64,000 bases of DNA. Origin: Caenorhabditis elegans (lineage: Eukaryota; Nematoda; Chromadorea; Rhabditida; Rhabditidae). Shown in pieces: positions 24,153 through 36,186 of the stretch. The first letter of the stretch is position 1. Every line of letters begins with the position of its first letter. Position numbers and translations under genes: made by a program. The stretch lies in contig NC_003281.10 of the NCBI RefSeq assembly GCF_000002985.6, positions 10,602,001 to 10,666,000 on the forward strand, given 5' to 3'. Under the pieces are notes generated by a model. That model did not search any database and was not told the DNA's origin. It was given only the letters and a program-made list of their open reading frames with translations.

Positions 24153-26426
24153 ATATGCTCATATTTCTGCGGTAGAACACCTGCCGGAGCACCCGGATAA
24201 ATGATAAATAGTGAAAGTTGCAGAATCGAGATGACCGTTGCGATGACGTTTGGCACCTGCAAGGATAACGGGTTTTTGTTGGAAATGATAATTTGTTTGT
24301 TTTTGAAAGTTCAATTATTTTTAAAGCTCGTGTGTAATAATTTTTTTAGTTCATGAAAAAAATGTTTTTAAACACTTTTAAAATGAAAACGATACATCAT
24401 TTTTCGACTTCGACAGGGTTCTCTGAAATTCAAAAAAAGTGTAAAATTAGCCATTTTAGCATAAATTTTACATTTTCCAAAAAAACACATTTTTCGAAAA
24501 CTACAGTTTTGTATTTTTCGACAAAAAAAAAAGAATAACCCAATTACCAATATCACAATATCGTCAACGATATATCCATAAAACATCCATTGAAGACACA
24601 CGACGAAACACGCGACACATAACGGCAACGGAAGAGATTCACTGGATTTGTTACGGACCACCTGAAAAAAGTTTGGAATGAAAATTTCAAGTGTCTAATT
24701 TGGGTTTGATCTTCGAGAATTGCGGGAATTTGGCTTAAACCAACAATTCCCGCATTTATTGTAGATCAAAGCGTGATGGAACAGCCTGGCACCACGTACG
24801 CAAAAGAATACCGTATTACCTCTATCAGTGTCCCAAAAAAAATCAATTACCTTTCCAATATCGAATAACGGCGCCGCCACACTGCAAATATTCAGAAAAA
24901 TGCAATAATTGCCGACATATGTCGTTTTTGTGAGATGACTATTTGTTGAATGAGCCACCCAATAGACGACGATTCCGATGATTCCAAGTTCAATACTGAT
25001 CACTTTATTCAGGAAACGCTGAAAATGATGTTTATAATTCAGATTTGCTTGCAAAAGTGGCGGCTTTTCGAAATGTTTATTCGAAAAACGGGAGAAAAAA
25101 TTCAATTTTCGATTTTTTCTAATATTTCTAATTTTTCATTTTTTTCAAATTAAACTTTCTCCCAAAAATCAAAATTACCAGAGAATGCGTATTGGGCAAC
25201 ATATTTGACGCGCAAAATATTTCGCAGCGAAAACTACAGTAATTTTTTAAAATGACTACTGTAGCGCTTGTGTCGATTTACGAGCTCAACTTTCGAAACC
25301 AATAACTAAAATAATTGATTTATCGATAGAATATTAAAATTAGGCAACAAAAAAATAAATATTGCTGTCACTATAAGAAATTCATTTCAAACAATCGAGC
25401 CCGTAAATCGACACAAACACTACAGTATTCATTTAAAGAATTACTGTAGTTTTCGCTACGAGATATTTATTTTGCGCGTCAAATATAGTGTGCAATACGC
25501 ATACTCAGGTTTTAGTGTTCCCGTAATAATTCTAACTTACCCGATTTCTTGTCATGTAGTAAAAGTACATAAGATAACACGCCTGAAGAAAACAGCCGAT
25601 TCCGTTGCAATAAGTGATGACGTCATCATCTTTTAGAAGACCGTATTGAATGAATAATCCACATGACAAGAATGCTGAAATTTTGGAAATTCGAAATTTC
25701 AGCTTTTTTGTGGGAAATGGAACAACTTACACAAAAGAAATGGGGCGGGGCTTGTTCCTTCCGACGAGCCACGTGTCTTGATGCGATGGCAAATTTGGAG
25801 GCCGCACAGGAAGAAAGCTGGAAGAGTTTTTCCTGATTTAAGTTGTTTCGCCGTCAAAAAATCCTAAATTACGCGCAATGGGTCCCACCACGAACAATAG
25901 TTTTTCACCTACCGTACTCGCAAGTACGAAAAAAAGTTTTAAATGAACTGAACTTTTCTTCGATATTTAAATTTTTTGTGAAATTTTTAATTAAATATTT
26001 TTTAAAAAGGCATAGGCAATTAGAGATGAATCGCGAATCTACCGTACTAGGGGGTACGGTAGACAAAACGTTTCAGTCGTGCCAGGACATTGATTCACTT
26101 GTGGCCTAGGAAACACGATGGCCGAGTTTTTGTTTTTTCTAGGCCACCGAAAAATAATAACCTGTATTTAAAAAAATTTTAAAGCTTAAGCTTTGAAAAA
26201 AAGTTGCTTCGCCAAATTTTCACTTTTCTTTCCGATTTTTTTGGAAATTTCTAAGAAATTAAATTAAAATATAAAATTTAATTTTCTGGAGAAAAATGAT
26301 TGAAAATTTTTTGAAGCTGAATTCTCGTTTAAAACTTAAAAAATTTAGAAAAAACTCACCAACAGTCGATGAAAGAGCCGTAAATGATAAATACGGTAAT
26401 ATTGTCTGTCCCAAAGAAGTTGTCAT
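24149..26426 (-). CDS. swt-4: SWT-4, SWEET-family sugar transporter
   Basis: SWEET proteins are seven-helix uniporters for mono- and disaccharides made of two MtN3/saliva triple-helix bundles joined by a linker helix. Six minus-strand exons fit in phase: 26426-26360, 25817-25731, 25674-25541, 25018-24851, 24661-24548 and 24256-24149, encoding 225 residues. Bundle 1 includes FLCGLQICHRIKTRGSSEGT, SPAPFLLSFLSCGLFIQYG and NGIGCFLQACYLMYFYY. Bundle 2 includes FLNICSVAAPLFDIGKV, LPLPLCVACFVVCLQWM, and YGYIVDD...LVPNVIATVISILQL. The Pro-rich motifs at helix starts (SPAPFL, LPLPL) are the hinges typical of the family. ATG 26426 is chosen because MTTSLGQTILPYLSF leads directly into helix 1; a TTTTTTAG acceptor precedes it. 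The stop codon overlaps the hpr-9 stop. The symbol is from memory. Confidence 0.9.
25176..25530. repeat. Palindromic element, CTACTGTAG family, copy 2
   Basis: GAGAATGCGTATTGGGCAAC at the left and the inverse GTGCAATACGCATACTCAG at the right flank diverged arms that each contain the AACTACAGTAATT...GACTACTGTAGCGCTTGTGTCG block. It occupies most of the swt-4 intron between the third and fourth exons. Confidence 0.85.
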
Positions 26427-28622
26427 ATTTATTTTCTCTAAAAAATATGTGGAATTATATGGAAATCGAATTCCAAACGACAAAGCACCGATGGAAAAGA
26501 GAAGAGACGCAGGGAGGTTGGGGCAGTGAGAAGAGAGTGCGCGAGGGGAAGAGACGCAGACACGGGAAGTAGACTTTGATTGTAAAGACACACAACAGGA
26601 GAACGTGGAAACTCCTAGTGATCAGAGATCACTTTTTATTATTACTCATTTGAAAAGAGACTCAAAAATACGGTACCCGGTCTCGACACGACAAATTTTT
26701 TAAAAATACAAACTGATGTGCGTCTTTAAAGGGTATTGTAGTTTCAAACTTTCGTCGCTACAAGTATTTATTTTCCAAAATTGTTTTCGTATTTTTTAGG
26801 GTGGCCGCGAAAACTGATGGCCGCGAAAAGAGAAAACTCGGCCACTGATATTTTTGGCGTCAAATAAGTAAGGTAAATGAGGTAAATGCAAATTTGGACA
26901 GAGAGGAGAGACGAACTTGCATTTCGGGATGAGAATTGCGGCTATCTGGGTCAAAAATCTTATGAAAACACACACTTTTTCCCTCTCACTTTTTATTCAG
27001 CAGTGTTCTATTGTTAATTAGAGAGTAATTGGATTTTGAAGTTTTTTAAACGGAAATAAAACTGAACCGGTTTTTGAAGAGTTAAAAAATCTTCATATAC
27101 CTGTATAGTTTGATAGAAGAAAATCATCTGTTTCCGATGGCATTTTTGAAAATTGAAACTAAAATTGAAATTATTATAGAATCGAGTAATTATAATAGTT
27201 CTGTCACACGTGAAAAAAAGAGATATTAGTTTTCAAAAAATTATTTTCTTATTCCTTAATGTTATCAAAACAAAAATACCAACAAACTATGTAAATATTA
27301 AATATTTGTTACTTCTACAGTTTCGTGGTAAAATAGCCTTTCTGGGAAATAAACTTGATCATTTGAACTTGACAGCTATATAGAACATGGCTCATAAATT
27401 ATTTTGGTCATTTTTAAGTAGTTGACGACAACTGAAGACTTGCACGAATATAAACTATAGAATCAAAATAAAATGTTTGAAGATTGAGTTAACTTTAAAT
27501 AAAGTGTTTTTTATTCTACAGTAGAACACAGTAGCTTTAAATAGGTTTTTCTTTAAATAGGTTTTATGCGTTGAAATAGAGATATGAGAAGTTAAAGATT
27601 ATGAATGTTGTGAATGATAGTTACGGTTACAATATTGCTTCATAGTTTTTTAAGCAGAGCTAACATACAGTTTGCTTTTAAATGTACCTTAATACTTTCA
27701 GCAGTAGCAGATCTTACAGTAAACTCTCAATTTCAGGCAGAATGATTAATTATACTTTTAGCCCTTCCAATACGTTTTTTCGTTTATCCCAGTTTTCATT
27801 TCCCATTTTTGAAAATCGAACTCAGCTCACTTTAAATAACTCTAACTCAGCTGCCGGTAAAGCTAGAAACATGTATCTAATAACATTTAGTAATTGATAT
27901 ATGTATTTGTGTTGTAATTGACTAATTTTTTGTATCTTATATGTTTGTAAAGTTAACGACTTTCAAACCCCTGTCTTGAACCTTGCCCTCTGCCAAACGT
28001 TACTGGGTAAACACCTCGCTTATCTGTAATTCCATGTTAAATATGTTTTTCATGTTTTTTGTCGAGTCAAATAAAAACTTTTTTATTGAACCACACACAG
28101 AGGTGGTTATATTCATTGCAAAAGAACACACGCACACTGATTTTCAACAACCAGATTATGAAAAATTTAGTAATAGGAGAGTTTTTCTTAGTTGCTGTGG
28201 TGGGAGGAGTGGGGGGAGAACGTAAAATCATATATCATCAGTGATTTAAATACATTTGAATTTGAAAAAAGAAGAGGTGGTGTTGAAGCTGTAAATGAGG
28301 AATACTACGCGATACTCGGCTAGAGGGATATTTTACACACATTGTGTATTGAAGCTCAAATTTGAGAAGAGAAGGGAAAAAATCAGTGCGCGGACGGAGA
28401 AGGAGGTATACCTTTACTAATTTTGTATATGTACAGATTCTTGTGTTGAGGAATGAGAAGAGGAGAGGCTAAAATCTAGAAAGCGGCTGGGCCGTGATGG
28501 TTGTGTGAAACAAGAAGGGGTTTTCTATTGGGTCCAGCCAACTATAGGAGGGAACAAAGGAGGATGTGAGTGTGTGTGTGGGTGTTGCTAGGCTACAAAA
28601 ATAAAGGATGATGAGCTCAAGC
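26427..28622. other. Intergenic region, swt-4 5' side and MEIOC-like 3' side
   Basis: The swt-4 promoter side contains a GA-rich patch (26490-26580). Dispersed repeat pieces follow: a GGTCTCGACACG...GTGCGTCTTTAAAGG segment (26675-26760) and the GGCCGCGAAAA...CTCGGCCAC palindrome (26810-26850). From 27000 to 28000 the sequence is AT-rich without a gene I can support. Around 28080 an AATAAA on the minus strand could polyadenylate the MEIOC-like mRNA. Confidence 0.5.
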
Positions 28623-31499
28623 TCAAACTGGACGTGGACGGATTGGTGGTGGTGGAATGGTGAAGTCCGATGAGGCGAGCTGATCCATCTGCATTTTCTG
28701 AGTGGCGTCCAATGGGCCGAGCGTTGTCATGAGGCAATACCAGTTGGCGGCGCGGACTCGTGTGGCCGCTTGCTGAACTAGGCACAGGATTTCGATGAGG
28801 ACTCCGGCTTCTGGAAAATTAAAGTTTGTATTTTATAATGCGTGAAGACAGAAATGTACCTTTCTCCTCATCATAGTGAATGGCTTCTCCTCTCAACTGC
28901 TGTAGAATCAGGGCTCGCTCATGAACACGGCTGTGGTAGAGGCTGGTGACTGCTTGAAGGAGCTCTGCAAGTGTTTGATGAGCTGCTAGTGGCATTGATC
29001 TTCCGGTGAGCTGCTCCATTTTTGCCAGGAGTGTGCTGATCCTTGCGTGCTCCCTGAAGAAGTCCACAACCATTCTATCAATGCGTGATGGAGCAGTTGG
29101 AAGTTTTGGGATTGGGAGCCCGTTTGACGAGGATATCTTTTTTCCAAGGTTGTGACGGGCAAGTTCAGCTTCTGTCTGCTTGCGCTCTTTCTCAAGCTGG
29201 CGGTACTCATCGGTGACCTCGTCGACTTTTCCTTGAAGAGCTGACATGAATGAATATCTTTGGAATACTGTTTTTGATGGCCACTGTCGGTTATTCTGTT
29301 GCTGTTGTTGTTGCTGTTGTTGCTGTTGAACTACGAGTGCTTGTTGTTGCATGATATAAGTCATATCCACTCCGGATGGTTGGGGAGTAGTCACTTGACA
29401 TGCCGCGAGCTGGTTGCTAAGCGCCTGAAGAAACTCCGCGTCTGATGTAGAGTTGTGTCTGCTCGTCGCCGTGTTCCAGTACATATTCTGCTGTGGGGCT
29501 GGTGGAGATGTGCGTGCGATCGGTGCCGGGCGATACAACTCTTCTTGTGGAAGAGACCATGGTGATGATGTTGAAGGGGATGCAGAGGAGAAGAGCTGGT
29601 TTTGAGTGGAAAGGTTTGATCCTGAGGATGGTGGAGATGTGTTGAGGTTGAGTCGAAGAAGTTCTTGTAGGAGAGCATAGTCTTTTGATTCGCTCTGAAA
29701 ATTTGGAGTTTAAACTTTTTCGAGAAAATCTAAGAAGTTAAGGACTTAAAACACAAAACTGCGAGCCTACCTCTGTCTTTTTCTGTTGAACTGGTGCCGG
29801 TGCCGGTGCCTGAATCAACGAAGATGTGATTGGTGGTGGATTGAACCAGCTCGTGTTCAAATCCGATGTCTTATTGTTGTTATTATTGAAGTATGATGCT
29901 TGATCGATCGGGCTGCTCGGTGTGTCGCAGAGAAGACGATGCTCGTGATCATCAAGTCCAGATGATGGAGATGTCTGTGGTTGCGATGAAGTGGAGGATC
30001 GGATGCTATCCCCATTGTCCGAGTCGTTCTGAAACATTGATGTTTTGAACTTGTTTTATTGCCATCTCGAATGATAACCCGTTCCTGCACTATCCCCTCA
30101 GCCCCTTCATTTTCCCATCATCATTACATTCATCGCAAAACGCGTCGAAATTTATGGGCCAGTCGTTTTTGCTGCTGTCACCGACGGACACCAGGCTCGT
30201 AATGAGAAGCAAGGACATCCGTCGTTTCTTTTGTTGTAAATTATGGGGGACAGGAGAAGGAGAAGAAGCAGGAGAACGATTTATGGGGCTCTCAAGGATG
30301 AGATGCGCGCGCGCCCGCTTCCATGACTCATACAGCCAGGTGTACTACAAATGAGGCACGGATATTTGAATTTCGCCGCGACGACATCTGGCGTCCTTCA
30401 TGGTAACTCGTTCCTGCTATCTGATTTACTATACCGTATACTTAATTGTTTGAAGCAGCAGCTACCCTCCCGCGACCTTTCGGCCTCTGATCTTCCTGAT
30501 CTTCTTGAACGTGCCACTCCGTGAAAGGTAGCGGGCCCCTATGGTCAACAAATTATTGAAATCTCTATCTCTCTTTCCCACACGCTATCCCCGTATTGAC
30601 AACAACAATAGGGATTCCAGAGGCTAAAGGATGTAGAAGCGGAAGGACCCATATCAACAACAACAACGGAAGCCGTGCCAGGTAGTGGACTCTCTGAGAG
30701 CCTCGATACTCGCTCTCTTTTGGCGCCATGTTCTCTGCTCCTCTGGAGAACACCATGCTTTGCAACATGGGAGGTTCACACGAGAAAGCGAGAGCACGAG
30801 AGAATGAGAGAATGAGAGAGAGAGAGCGTGGAAAAGAGCAAAGAACTTATTTTGCCACTGGCTCTTTGGCGCGGTGCCAAGCTGGGAGCGTGCGCCGCGC
30901 ACCGGGAACGAGGCGACACCCAGGGTCATCAACCGTTCAAGGTTTCGGTACTGTTGTGTCTCTCGAGGCGAACAAGGAGATGAAGAAAGAGGAGACGTTT
31001 TTTTTTGCCTCTCTATTTCTCTATCGTCTCGGCGGCCCTTTGACTGGTACTGTCGGGTACGCAAATAAAACGACCGGTAGGTGAGCGAGGTGAAAAACGA
31101 ACATAGACCGACTGATAACGCCTTTTTGTTTTGTTCGTCGTGTGGTCTCGACCCCCCGAAAAAGTGCAAGGCGGAAGTCCAGTGACCCCGGAGTCATTTC
31201 GGGGGGGGGGGGGGGGGGGCCAGATGTCCAGGACCAAGAGGGGTCGCCAAGGCAGCAGCTGGCTCGGTGCCAGTCTCCGTGCCCCGTTTTCCGCGCCATT
31301 ACCAATTCCCACCGTGTCGCTTTCAAAAGTGCACCTCCCCGCCGCGTAAGGACACTGGCAATTTAAAACTCGGTCAACTAACCTGTGAGTTAACCCACGA
31401 GTACACGTTGTACCACGATTCCGATCCGTTCGCCCATGTCGACGCGGCAAAGTCGTTCGGGAACGTCGTCTTGATAGTTGGGTCCATTGTTCGAGCCAT
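28623..31499 (-). CDS. MEIOC-like protein with polyglutamine tract
   Basis: Four exons fit in phase on the minus strand: 31499-31383, 30028-29771, 29694-28860 and 28810-28623, for 465 residues. The N-terminal half is low complexity (SSTSSQPQTSPSSG, YFNNNNNK, a run of 12 Gln at about residues 230-245). The C-terminal part resembles vertebrate MEIOC in order and wording: LEKERKQTEAELARHNLGKK, then SRIDRMVVDFFREHARISTL, then AATRVRAANWYCLM. MEIOC partners YTHDC2 in germ cells to drive the mitosis-to-meiosis switch; the fly counterparts are Bam and Bgcn. The start MARTMDP follows a TTCTACAG acceptor. An ATG just before exon 2 (MFQNDSD) is an alternative, but TGTTTCAG there is a good acceptor, so I treat it as intronic. 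Family call is by recognition, not alignment. Confidence 0.78.
31201..31219 (+). repeat. Uninterrupted run of 19 G
   Basis: Nineteen consecutive G residues lie in the first intron of the MEIOC-like gene (C19 in the sense strand). Runs of this length can form G-quadruplexes and in C. elegans are deleted in dog-1 (FANCJ) mutants. Confidence 0.9.
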
Positions 31500-33286
31500 T
31501 TCTGTAGAATTGAGAAAGTATTGGAGGTCAAAAATGGTGAAATCGTATAGTGAAAAGAACAGGGTTAGATGAATCAGACACACATTCTTTTCAAAAAGTG
31601 GAATAAACGAGAGCTATGTCGCCAGGCAACTCGGAGAAAGTTCGGGAGCACATTTTATAGGCAAACTGGGCGGCTGGGGATAGTAGGATCAAAGTAGATC
31701 TAGAAGGTCAGAAGTGTACAGGAAAGTTCACGAGTGAAAGTTCACTGAAGCATGGTGAGTACTAGGTTAAGATACAAGGTTTGCAATGATCTTAAGAAAG
31801 TTGACAAGTTGTAAAAGAGAGAAAAGTCGGAATATTTACAAAGTTACAACAGATTCCTATTACGTTAAAAAAGTTAAAAATAGAACAACTCTAAGGAAGC
31901 ACAAAGGGAATTTTTATCAATAGCAAACCCTACTTGAAAAAAAGTTCTGAAGGTTCGGAGTGAGCCTTTAGGACCCAGTCAGGAAACCGTAATGAAACTG
32001 AAGGAATAAGAACTTAGGCAGCCCATGTTCGGAAGCTTCGGAAGATCCTCCTATGGTCCACCACCACCACCATTCTAAACTCACAGCACTTACTCTGTCT
32101 CGTCTCCCCCAGTTTCCCCCAGCTGTCTGCCCGTCTGCACGCCGATCCCTCGCCATCCCCGGTCTGTCTGACTTCTCTACACCCTCCCGGGGCGCGGTCG
32201 GGTCGTGGCCGTCGGCGCCCTGGGTAGGCGCCGACTTGCACCCGCGGCGACACAAAAAGTGGGAGGCGCGTACCACCCAGCGACTGGTAGAGCGCCCCGT
32301 CTCGTTGTGTCTGCCGTCTCTGCAGGAGCCATGCAGTGTCTGGGGGACCGATGGGAATAGTGTGCGAGACGAAGAGGAATAGACAACTTGGAGGGAGCCT
32401 AAGTTTGGGGTTTTTGATGGTTCGGAATTGAGAAATGGTATGTTTTAGGAAAGGGTTAGGATAAGATACTGATTAGAACGTATTAATGAGAAATGTCAAG
32501 AATTTCAAAACTTAGAGTTTCAAAAAACATCAAAAAAGTTCAGAAAAATCGAGAAAAATATACAAAAATCGAACAGAGAGCAGAACATATTGTAATATTT
32601 TAAGGAAACTGAAGGTCTAGATAAAAGCGAACACCATTCCCATAAACTGATAAGAGGGTCACTTAGACAAAAGTTGGTAAGCCTCATCTCCCGCAACTGA
32701 CTGACTGACTGACAGACACCGAGTTTGCGGGAACCGAGACGCAGAGACTGGCCAGCAGTGGTGGTGGCCGCCACAAGAGGGAGGAGAGTAAGAGCGTGTG
32801 TGTGTGTGTGTGCCTAGAAAAAAGATTGAGGAATTGGAAAAGAAGAAAATGAAGAAAAAACACGAAACAACACTAAAAATGTTGCAACATCGGAGCAGAG
32901 CATCAGGATGTTCGTGGGGGCCATGTGTGGCGGGCTGAACGGTCGAACGGCGGGTCTCGCCACGAGAGCTTATAGAGGTAGATGTAAACTTCGCAAGTGC
33001 CGGGAATTTCCAGATTCACAGCTATGTCCTTACATGGGTCTCGGCGCGAAACATAGTACTACAGGAAGTTTTTCGATTGAAAGTGCCGAAAAAGTTTGAT
33101 CTTGGTGGTTTTAGGTCGTTTTTCACATTTTGAAAATTTCGAGTTGACGAAAATGCCAAAGATCTTACTGGTTCTTACCACCAGAGCAAGCTCTTGTGGC
33201 AAAAAAAAACGTAAATAGAGGGCCTAGATGGCCTACTAGGAACGGCCCATCGAAAATATCGGCTAACGACACTCCCAAAAGAAGAT

Positions 33287-33348
33287 GCCCGACATCTAAT
33301 GGGTTTGGCGAACACATACAATTGAACCGAACCCGCTAGATGTCGGGC
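33287..33348. repeat. Hairpin A with GCCCGACATCTA arms
   Basis: The 12-nt perfect ends GCCCGACATCTA and TAGATGTCGGGC continue into GGGTT/AACCC pairing, giving about 20 paired positions and a loop of roughly 18 nt. Confidence 0.75.
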
Positions 33349-33826
33349 GCTAACTTACCAGGGGACCGGTTTCAATTTTCAAACCAAGAACCCTCTCCAG
33401 TTGTGATGTAAATGACCCATTTCTGTACAAACACGAAGCAGGGCGGAGCCTCTGAAATGAGCCGACCATCTGGAAACACAAGATGATGTGTACTATAAGG
33501 CGATAAAATGGTCAGCACCAGCTGCGCGGTAAATTGAAATCGTCGAATTTAACTGACCCAGACGACTGGTACAGACTGGCAGGTGTCTTTGAAGAAACAC
33601 GTTCTGTTTCTCAAATAGATAGTTTAGAGGAGAGAAATGTTGGTGGGATTGCCGAGAATGCCAAAAGTTTGGGTTAGCTACAGTAACCTAGAGACTTGTG
33701 AGTGAATTCTGACAAAATTTGAACTGTGTATATCACAACCAGGCGTTTCCTGCAAACTCCACTGCAGGAAACTCCAAATATCTCCACATATTTTACGCGC
33801 AAACTGAGATTTTGGGGATCTCAGCA

Positions 33827-33882
33827 GCCGACATCTAACGGGTCCCGTTTTTGTATTTTTCTGCAACCTGTAAGATGTCGGC
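33827..33882. repeat. Hairpin B with GCCGACATCT arms
   Basis: GCCGACATCTAACGGGT pairs with ACCTGTAAGATGTCGGC with two mismatches around a T-rich loop. The arm sequence is shared with hairpin A 540 nt upstream. Confidence 0.75.
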
Positions 33883-34012
33883 CACTTCAACGTCTCGTGT
33901 GAATACTGTCGGACTTCCGATGTGTCCGCTTCAAAAAATTAAACAAAGTTGTCTTCCGGCTCTTATTTCTCTTTTCTTGAAAGTGTTGAGCTTTGAAAAC
34001 CGAACTATTACG

Positions 34013-34330
34013 AGACTACAAAATTCTAAGAATGCGTATTACACAACACATCTGACGCGCAAAATATCTCGTAGCGAGAACTACAGTAATTCTTCGAATG
34101 ACTACTGTAGCGTTGATGTCGATTTACGGGATTTCGTTTTTTTTTTGTGTTTTAAAAATAGTTTATCGATAAATATTAATTTTTCCCGTAAATTAATTTT
34201 ATTCCCGTAAATCGACAACAACGCTACAGTAGTCATTTGAAGGATGACTGTAGTTTTCGCTACGAGATATTTTGCGCGTCAAATATGTTGTGCAATACGC
34301 ATTTTCAGAAATCCGTGTTCGCGTAATACT
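34013..34330. repeat. Palindromic element, CTACTGTAG family, copy 3
   Basis: TTCTAAGAATGCGTATTACAC at the left is mirrored by TGTGCAATACGCATTTTCAG at the right. Both arms contain ACTACAGTAATT/GACTACTGTAGCG or its inverse, around a centre at about 34165. Confidence 0.85.
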
Positions 34331-34967
34331 GAGTATGATATGATACAAGAGTCAGTCGAGCTGTGGCCGCAAACACCGCGAGAAATTCGCCAGATTTTAC
34401 GCACAAATCTAAAAAAGTTAGTCAAATTTATCAGTTTTTGAATCAGGAAAAAGCATGCCGTGGCCGGTCGTCGTTCTGTCGTTCATCATCCGAAAACCCT
34501 TCCCTGGGAATTTGTCCTTTTCGTCTTCACCCGACATCGTCTACTATTACTTTTTTTGCTGTCAAAGAGGGTGGTCTCTTTTTCATTTTTTTTTCTCTTT
34601 TTTTCTGCAAGGTCGCAACGCCTACCACCACGAAAATGGGCCTTTTCTTCTTCTCCAGTAACCAGTTCTTCTCCATTTCGAGAGAAAAAGAGAACGAATC
34701 GAATGACTGGGGGAAAAAGTGCAAGTCAAGGGTAAACTAAGAACGGTTCTCCTCTCTTCTCCACACATGTGTTCAGAGACCCCCACACAAAAAAGCAAAC
34801 AGAGAGAGAGAGTTTGTGCTCTGCTTGGCATTTTTTGATCGGCATAAAGTTGAAAGATGCAACTTTTTTTCGGCGCGCGCAAAAAAGTTTAATAGTGCAA
34901 CTATAGTTTGTTTGTTTTATGTGTATTGCACGTGCCTGGCAGCAAACAAAATATGTTGCCATTTTGG

Positions 34968-35393
34968 GGGAGGTGGCCTAGAAATCCTACTGGGTTACCT
35001 TTTTCTAAGTTGGTGGCCTAGAAAACCCATTTTTAAAGTTGGTGACCTAGAAACTTCTATTTGAAAGTAGATGGCATAGAAATTTCAAGTTGAAATTTGG
35101 TGGCCTAGAAACTTCTACTTGAAAGTTGATGGCATAGAAATTTCAATTTGAAGTTGGTGGCCTAACAACTTCTATTTGAAAGTTGGTGGCCTAGAAAACC
35201 CATTTTTAAAGTTGATGACCTAGAAACTTCTATTTGAAAGTAGATGGCCTATAAATTTCTACTTGAAAATTGGTGACCTAGAAAACTCCATTTCAACAGC
35301 TGATGGCCTAGAAACTTCTATTCGATTCGAAAGTTGATATGGCGGCCTAGAAAACCAAATTTCAAAGTTGGCGGTCTGGAAAACCAAATTCAA
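34968..35393 (+). repeat. Tandem array of about 30-nt units, GGTGGCCTAGAAA
   Basis: More than a dozen degenerate units of the form GTTGGTGGCCTAGAAACTTC plus TATTTGAAA follow one another, with GGTGGC/GATGGC/GATGAC variants. The same unit recurs in the opposite orientation at 36187-36355. Confidence 0.85.
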
Positions 35394-35406
35394 ACTTTCT
35401 ATTCCA

Positions 35407-35808
35407 CGTGACACCCAAGGGTGTCAATTCCCGTTTCCCGTTTTTCCCGTTGTCCCGTTTTTAAAATTTTCACGGGAACGGGACATTTTCCCTCATTTTT
35501 TGGCTTTTTAAATATATGTTTAATATTGAAAAAATCGATAAAAATGTTTATAATGCAGTTTTTTTTATAATTTGCCTCGAATACACTAAAATTTACGCCA
35601 ACTATGCACTCTTTTTTTTAAACCGCCCAGTTTGCCCCGTTTTTTGAGTGTTTTCAAAAAAACGGGAATTCCCGTTGTCCCGTTTTTGAAATTTTTTCAC
35701 GGGAACGGGAATTCCCGTTTTCCCGTTTTTAAAATTTTCACGGGAACGGGAATTCCCGTTGTCCCGTTTTCGAAATTTTTACGGGACATTGACACCCTTG
35801 GTGACACC
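35407..35808. repeat. TIR element with internal TTCCCGTTTTCCCGTTTT repeats
   Basis: The ends GTGACACCCAAGGGTGTCAA and the inverse TTGACACCCTTGGTGACAC are terminal inverted repeats. Internally the sequence is made of CGGGAACGGG and CCCGTTTTCCCGT units. It looks like a MITE of about 400 nt placed next to, or inside, the GGTGGCCTAGAAA array. Confidence 0.75.
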
Positions 35809-36186
35809 TACTCTCCCGTAGTTAAAATTCCATTGTTTGTCAATAACATCAATGGTGCCCCACGTGTAAACAACGTTCATTTCCAAACTGACCAGTAGTT
35901 TTGTGTGCGTGTCTCGTCGTCTGTGTCTCTAGGCTTATCCCATTCTCTCTCTCTCTCCCGGCACTGGTCACTTTCATTTTTCCCATGAATTGTTCACCTA
36001 ATTATTGTTGTTCTGACAAATACCAACGCGGACGTGTCAACAAAACCACACACACACACGTATATTATTGTTTATACCCCGGGCTTAGTGGTCTCCCAAA
36101 AATGGGAGGCTTTAGGTCATCCGATTTTCAATTTGCTAGAAAAAAATTCTGCGGGATTTTCGAAAATTTTCATTGGGAAAGTTTTA

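Larger units (their letters stand above)
31500..34000. other. GC-richer intergenic sequence upstream of the MEIOC-like gene
   Basis: Several patches at 31000-32400 are more GC-rich than anything else in the window (for example CACCCTCCCGGGGCGCGGTC near 32181). Simple repeats include a TG run near 32797, tandem ACTG near 32700 and GAGA near 30810. These look like promoter or untranslated exon sequence of the minus-strand gene. Open frames here have no splice-compatible continuation and a skewed composition, so I call no gene. Two related hairpins lie at 33287-33348 and 33827-33882. Confidence 0.5.

Noticed and set aside
27960..28030. tRNA-like patch (CTTGAACCTTGCCC...)
   Set aside because: The stems do not pair into a cloverleaf and no B-box match is complete.
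29738..30037. ATG at 30037 (MFQNDSD) as the start of the MEIOC-like gene
   Set aside because: The bases TGTTTCAG across this ATG form a strong acceptor, and a phase-matched upstream exon with its own ATG exists. It remains a fallback start.
30654..31531. Overlapping Arg/Ser/Pro-rich frames around the G19 tract
   Set aside because: They are open because of low-complexity GC- and GA-rich DNA. Only the 39-codon exon at 31383-31499 (minus) splices in phase to the MEIOC-like gene.
32053..32386. GC-rich open frames on both strands (for example one starting MVHHHHHSKL)
   Set aside because: Skewed composition with all frames open, no worm splice sites giving continuation, and no similarity to anything known to me. 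Better read as promoter or untranslated sequence.
34460..34735. Several overlapping Phe- and Ser-rich frames
   Set aside because: All three plus frames and the minus frame are open at once through T-rich sequence, and none has splice support or similarity.
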